A program made the translations under genes and the position numbers. Below, piece by piece: positions 63,625 through 64,000 of a stretch of DNA of 64,000 nt (the first letter of the stretch is position 1; each line of letters opens with the position of its first letter). The notes under the pieces are model-generated. The model had not been told where the DNA came from, did no database searches, and saw only the letters and a list, made by a program, of their open reading frames with translations. Origin of the DNA: Pyxicephalus adspersus (Eukaryota; Chordata; Amphibia; Anura; Pyxicephalidae); assembly GCF_032062135.1 (NCBI RefSeq), contig NC_092864.1, positions 21,813,922-21,877,921 of the forward strand. Direction: 5' to 3'.

Positions 63625-63662
63625 CCCCTGAGGAAGCCCATGGGGCGAAGCGTGTCGGGCTT
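63625..63662 (+). repeat. CTGAGGA...GAAGCGTGTC hairpin element
   Basis: CTGAGGA (63628), extra A, stem GCCC-ATG-GGGC, GAAG, CGTGTC, then GGG that can pair with CCC before the first box. The architecture is as at 8781, with A to G in the GAAA box. Confidence 0.45.
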
Positions 63663-63664
63663 CT

Positions 63665-64000
63665 ATTACAACTAACTTGCAAACAACAACAAAATAACTG
63701 CATGTGGACTAACTACTTTAAACCATCAACCATCTAATCGTATGTCTAGATATTCCAGGAAACTCCACAGTACCAGTGGATTTGGGATTGATAATTTTGT
63801 TTTCTTTGTAACCTGAATAATTTACCTATGAGATGATTTGCTCACTGAATGTAATATTTAAAAATACAGATATCTACACCTTTGCCAATGAAACCCCTAC
63901 TGTCATTATTCTTCCCCATTTTTCTCTATGATAAACAACTATTTCACCTGTGGGTATTTATGATACCCTTTGTGCATGGACCCCATTGATTCTAACATTG
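63665..64000. other. Window end, non-coding
   Basis: No gene or repeat recognised in the last 330 bases. Confidence 0.35.

Overview
The window looks like vertebrate nuclear DNA, most probably from a frog. It is AT-rich, gene-poor and dense in degraded transposons. The only convincing gene piece is one intron-bearing exon of a vertebrate heparan-sulfate enzyme. Several repeats (a tRNA-derived SINE with a V-SINE-like body, foldback MITEs, hAT remnants, short hairpins ending GAAACGCGT) are of kinds I associate with anuran genomes. The species assignment is an inference from memory, without a database search.

Layout. At 42119-44076 (minus strand) lies the first coding exon of a heparan sulfate glucosamine 3-O-sulfotransferase, closest to the HS3ST3 type. 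It encodes a short cytosolic tail, a signal-anchor, an unusually long Ser/Thr/Asp-rich stem with TLD repeats (partly hidden by 261 Ns), and the start of the sulfotransferase domain (PAPS loop and catalytic Glu). It ends at a GTAAGT donor. The rest of the catalytic domain must lie on a later exon. I see none in the window, so 1-42118 is most simply read as part of intron 1. A CpG/GC-box-rich region at 44077-44620 is the likely 5' UTR and promoter and carries two short upstream ORFs. From 44621 to 64000 is upstream intergenic DNA.

Mobile DNA. Two solo LTRs of one family sit at 4411-5140 and 32489-33187; the second has a perfect 5-bp target duplication. A 344-bp hAT MITE at 29626-29969 has an 8-bp duplication and is nested in an older repeat. 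Four copies of a TTTATTAAAGCTCTCC foldback, a large foldback at 385-985, a GTACACA-ended MITE family that includes a very CpG-dense palindrome at 21598-22028, a GTGAATTA-type foldback family, two SINEs, three copies of an ATTGTAAGCTCTTCGG repeat tail, and hairpin elements resembling a hammerhead-ribozyme core are scattered through the window. Low-complexity DNA includes a 1.15-kb polypurine tract at 58256-59412 and a 44-bp minisatellite near 61.6 kb that is split by a hAT remnant.

No tRNA, rRNA, CRISPR or operon-like organisation is visible. Apart from the HS3ST exon, the open reading frames are short or fall in repeats or low-complexity DNA, and I treat them as non-genic, with one weak exception near 21.2 kb. 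Some unique, motif-rich stretches are flagged as candidate conserved non-coding elements. Those calls are by eye only.
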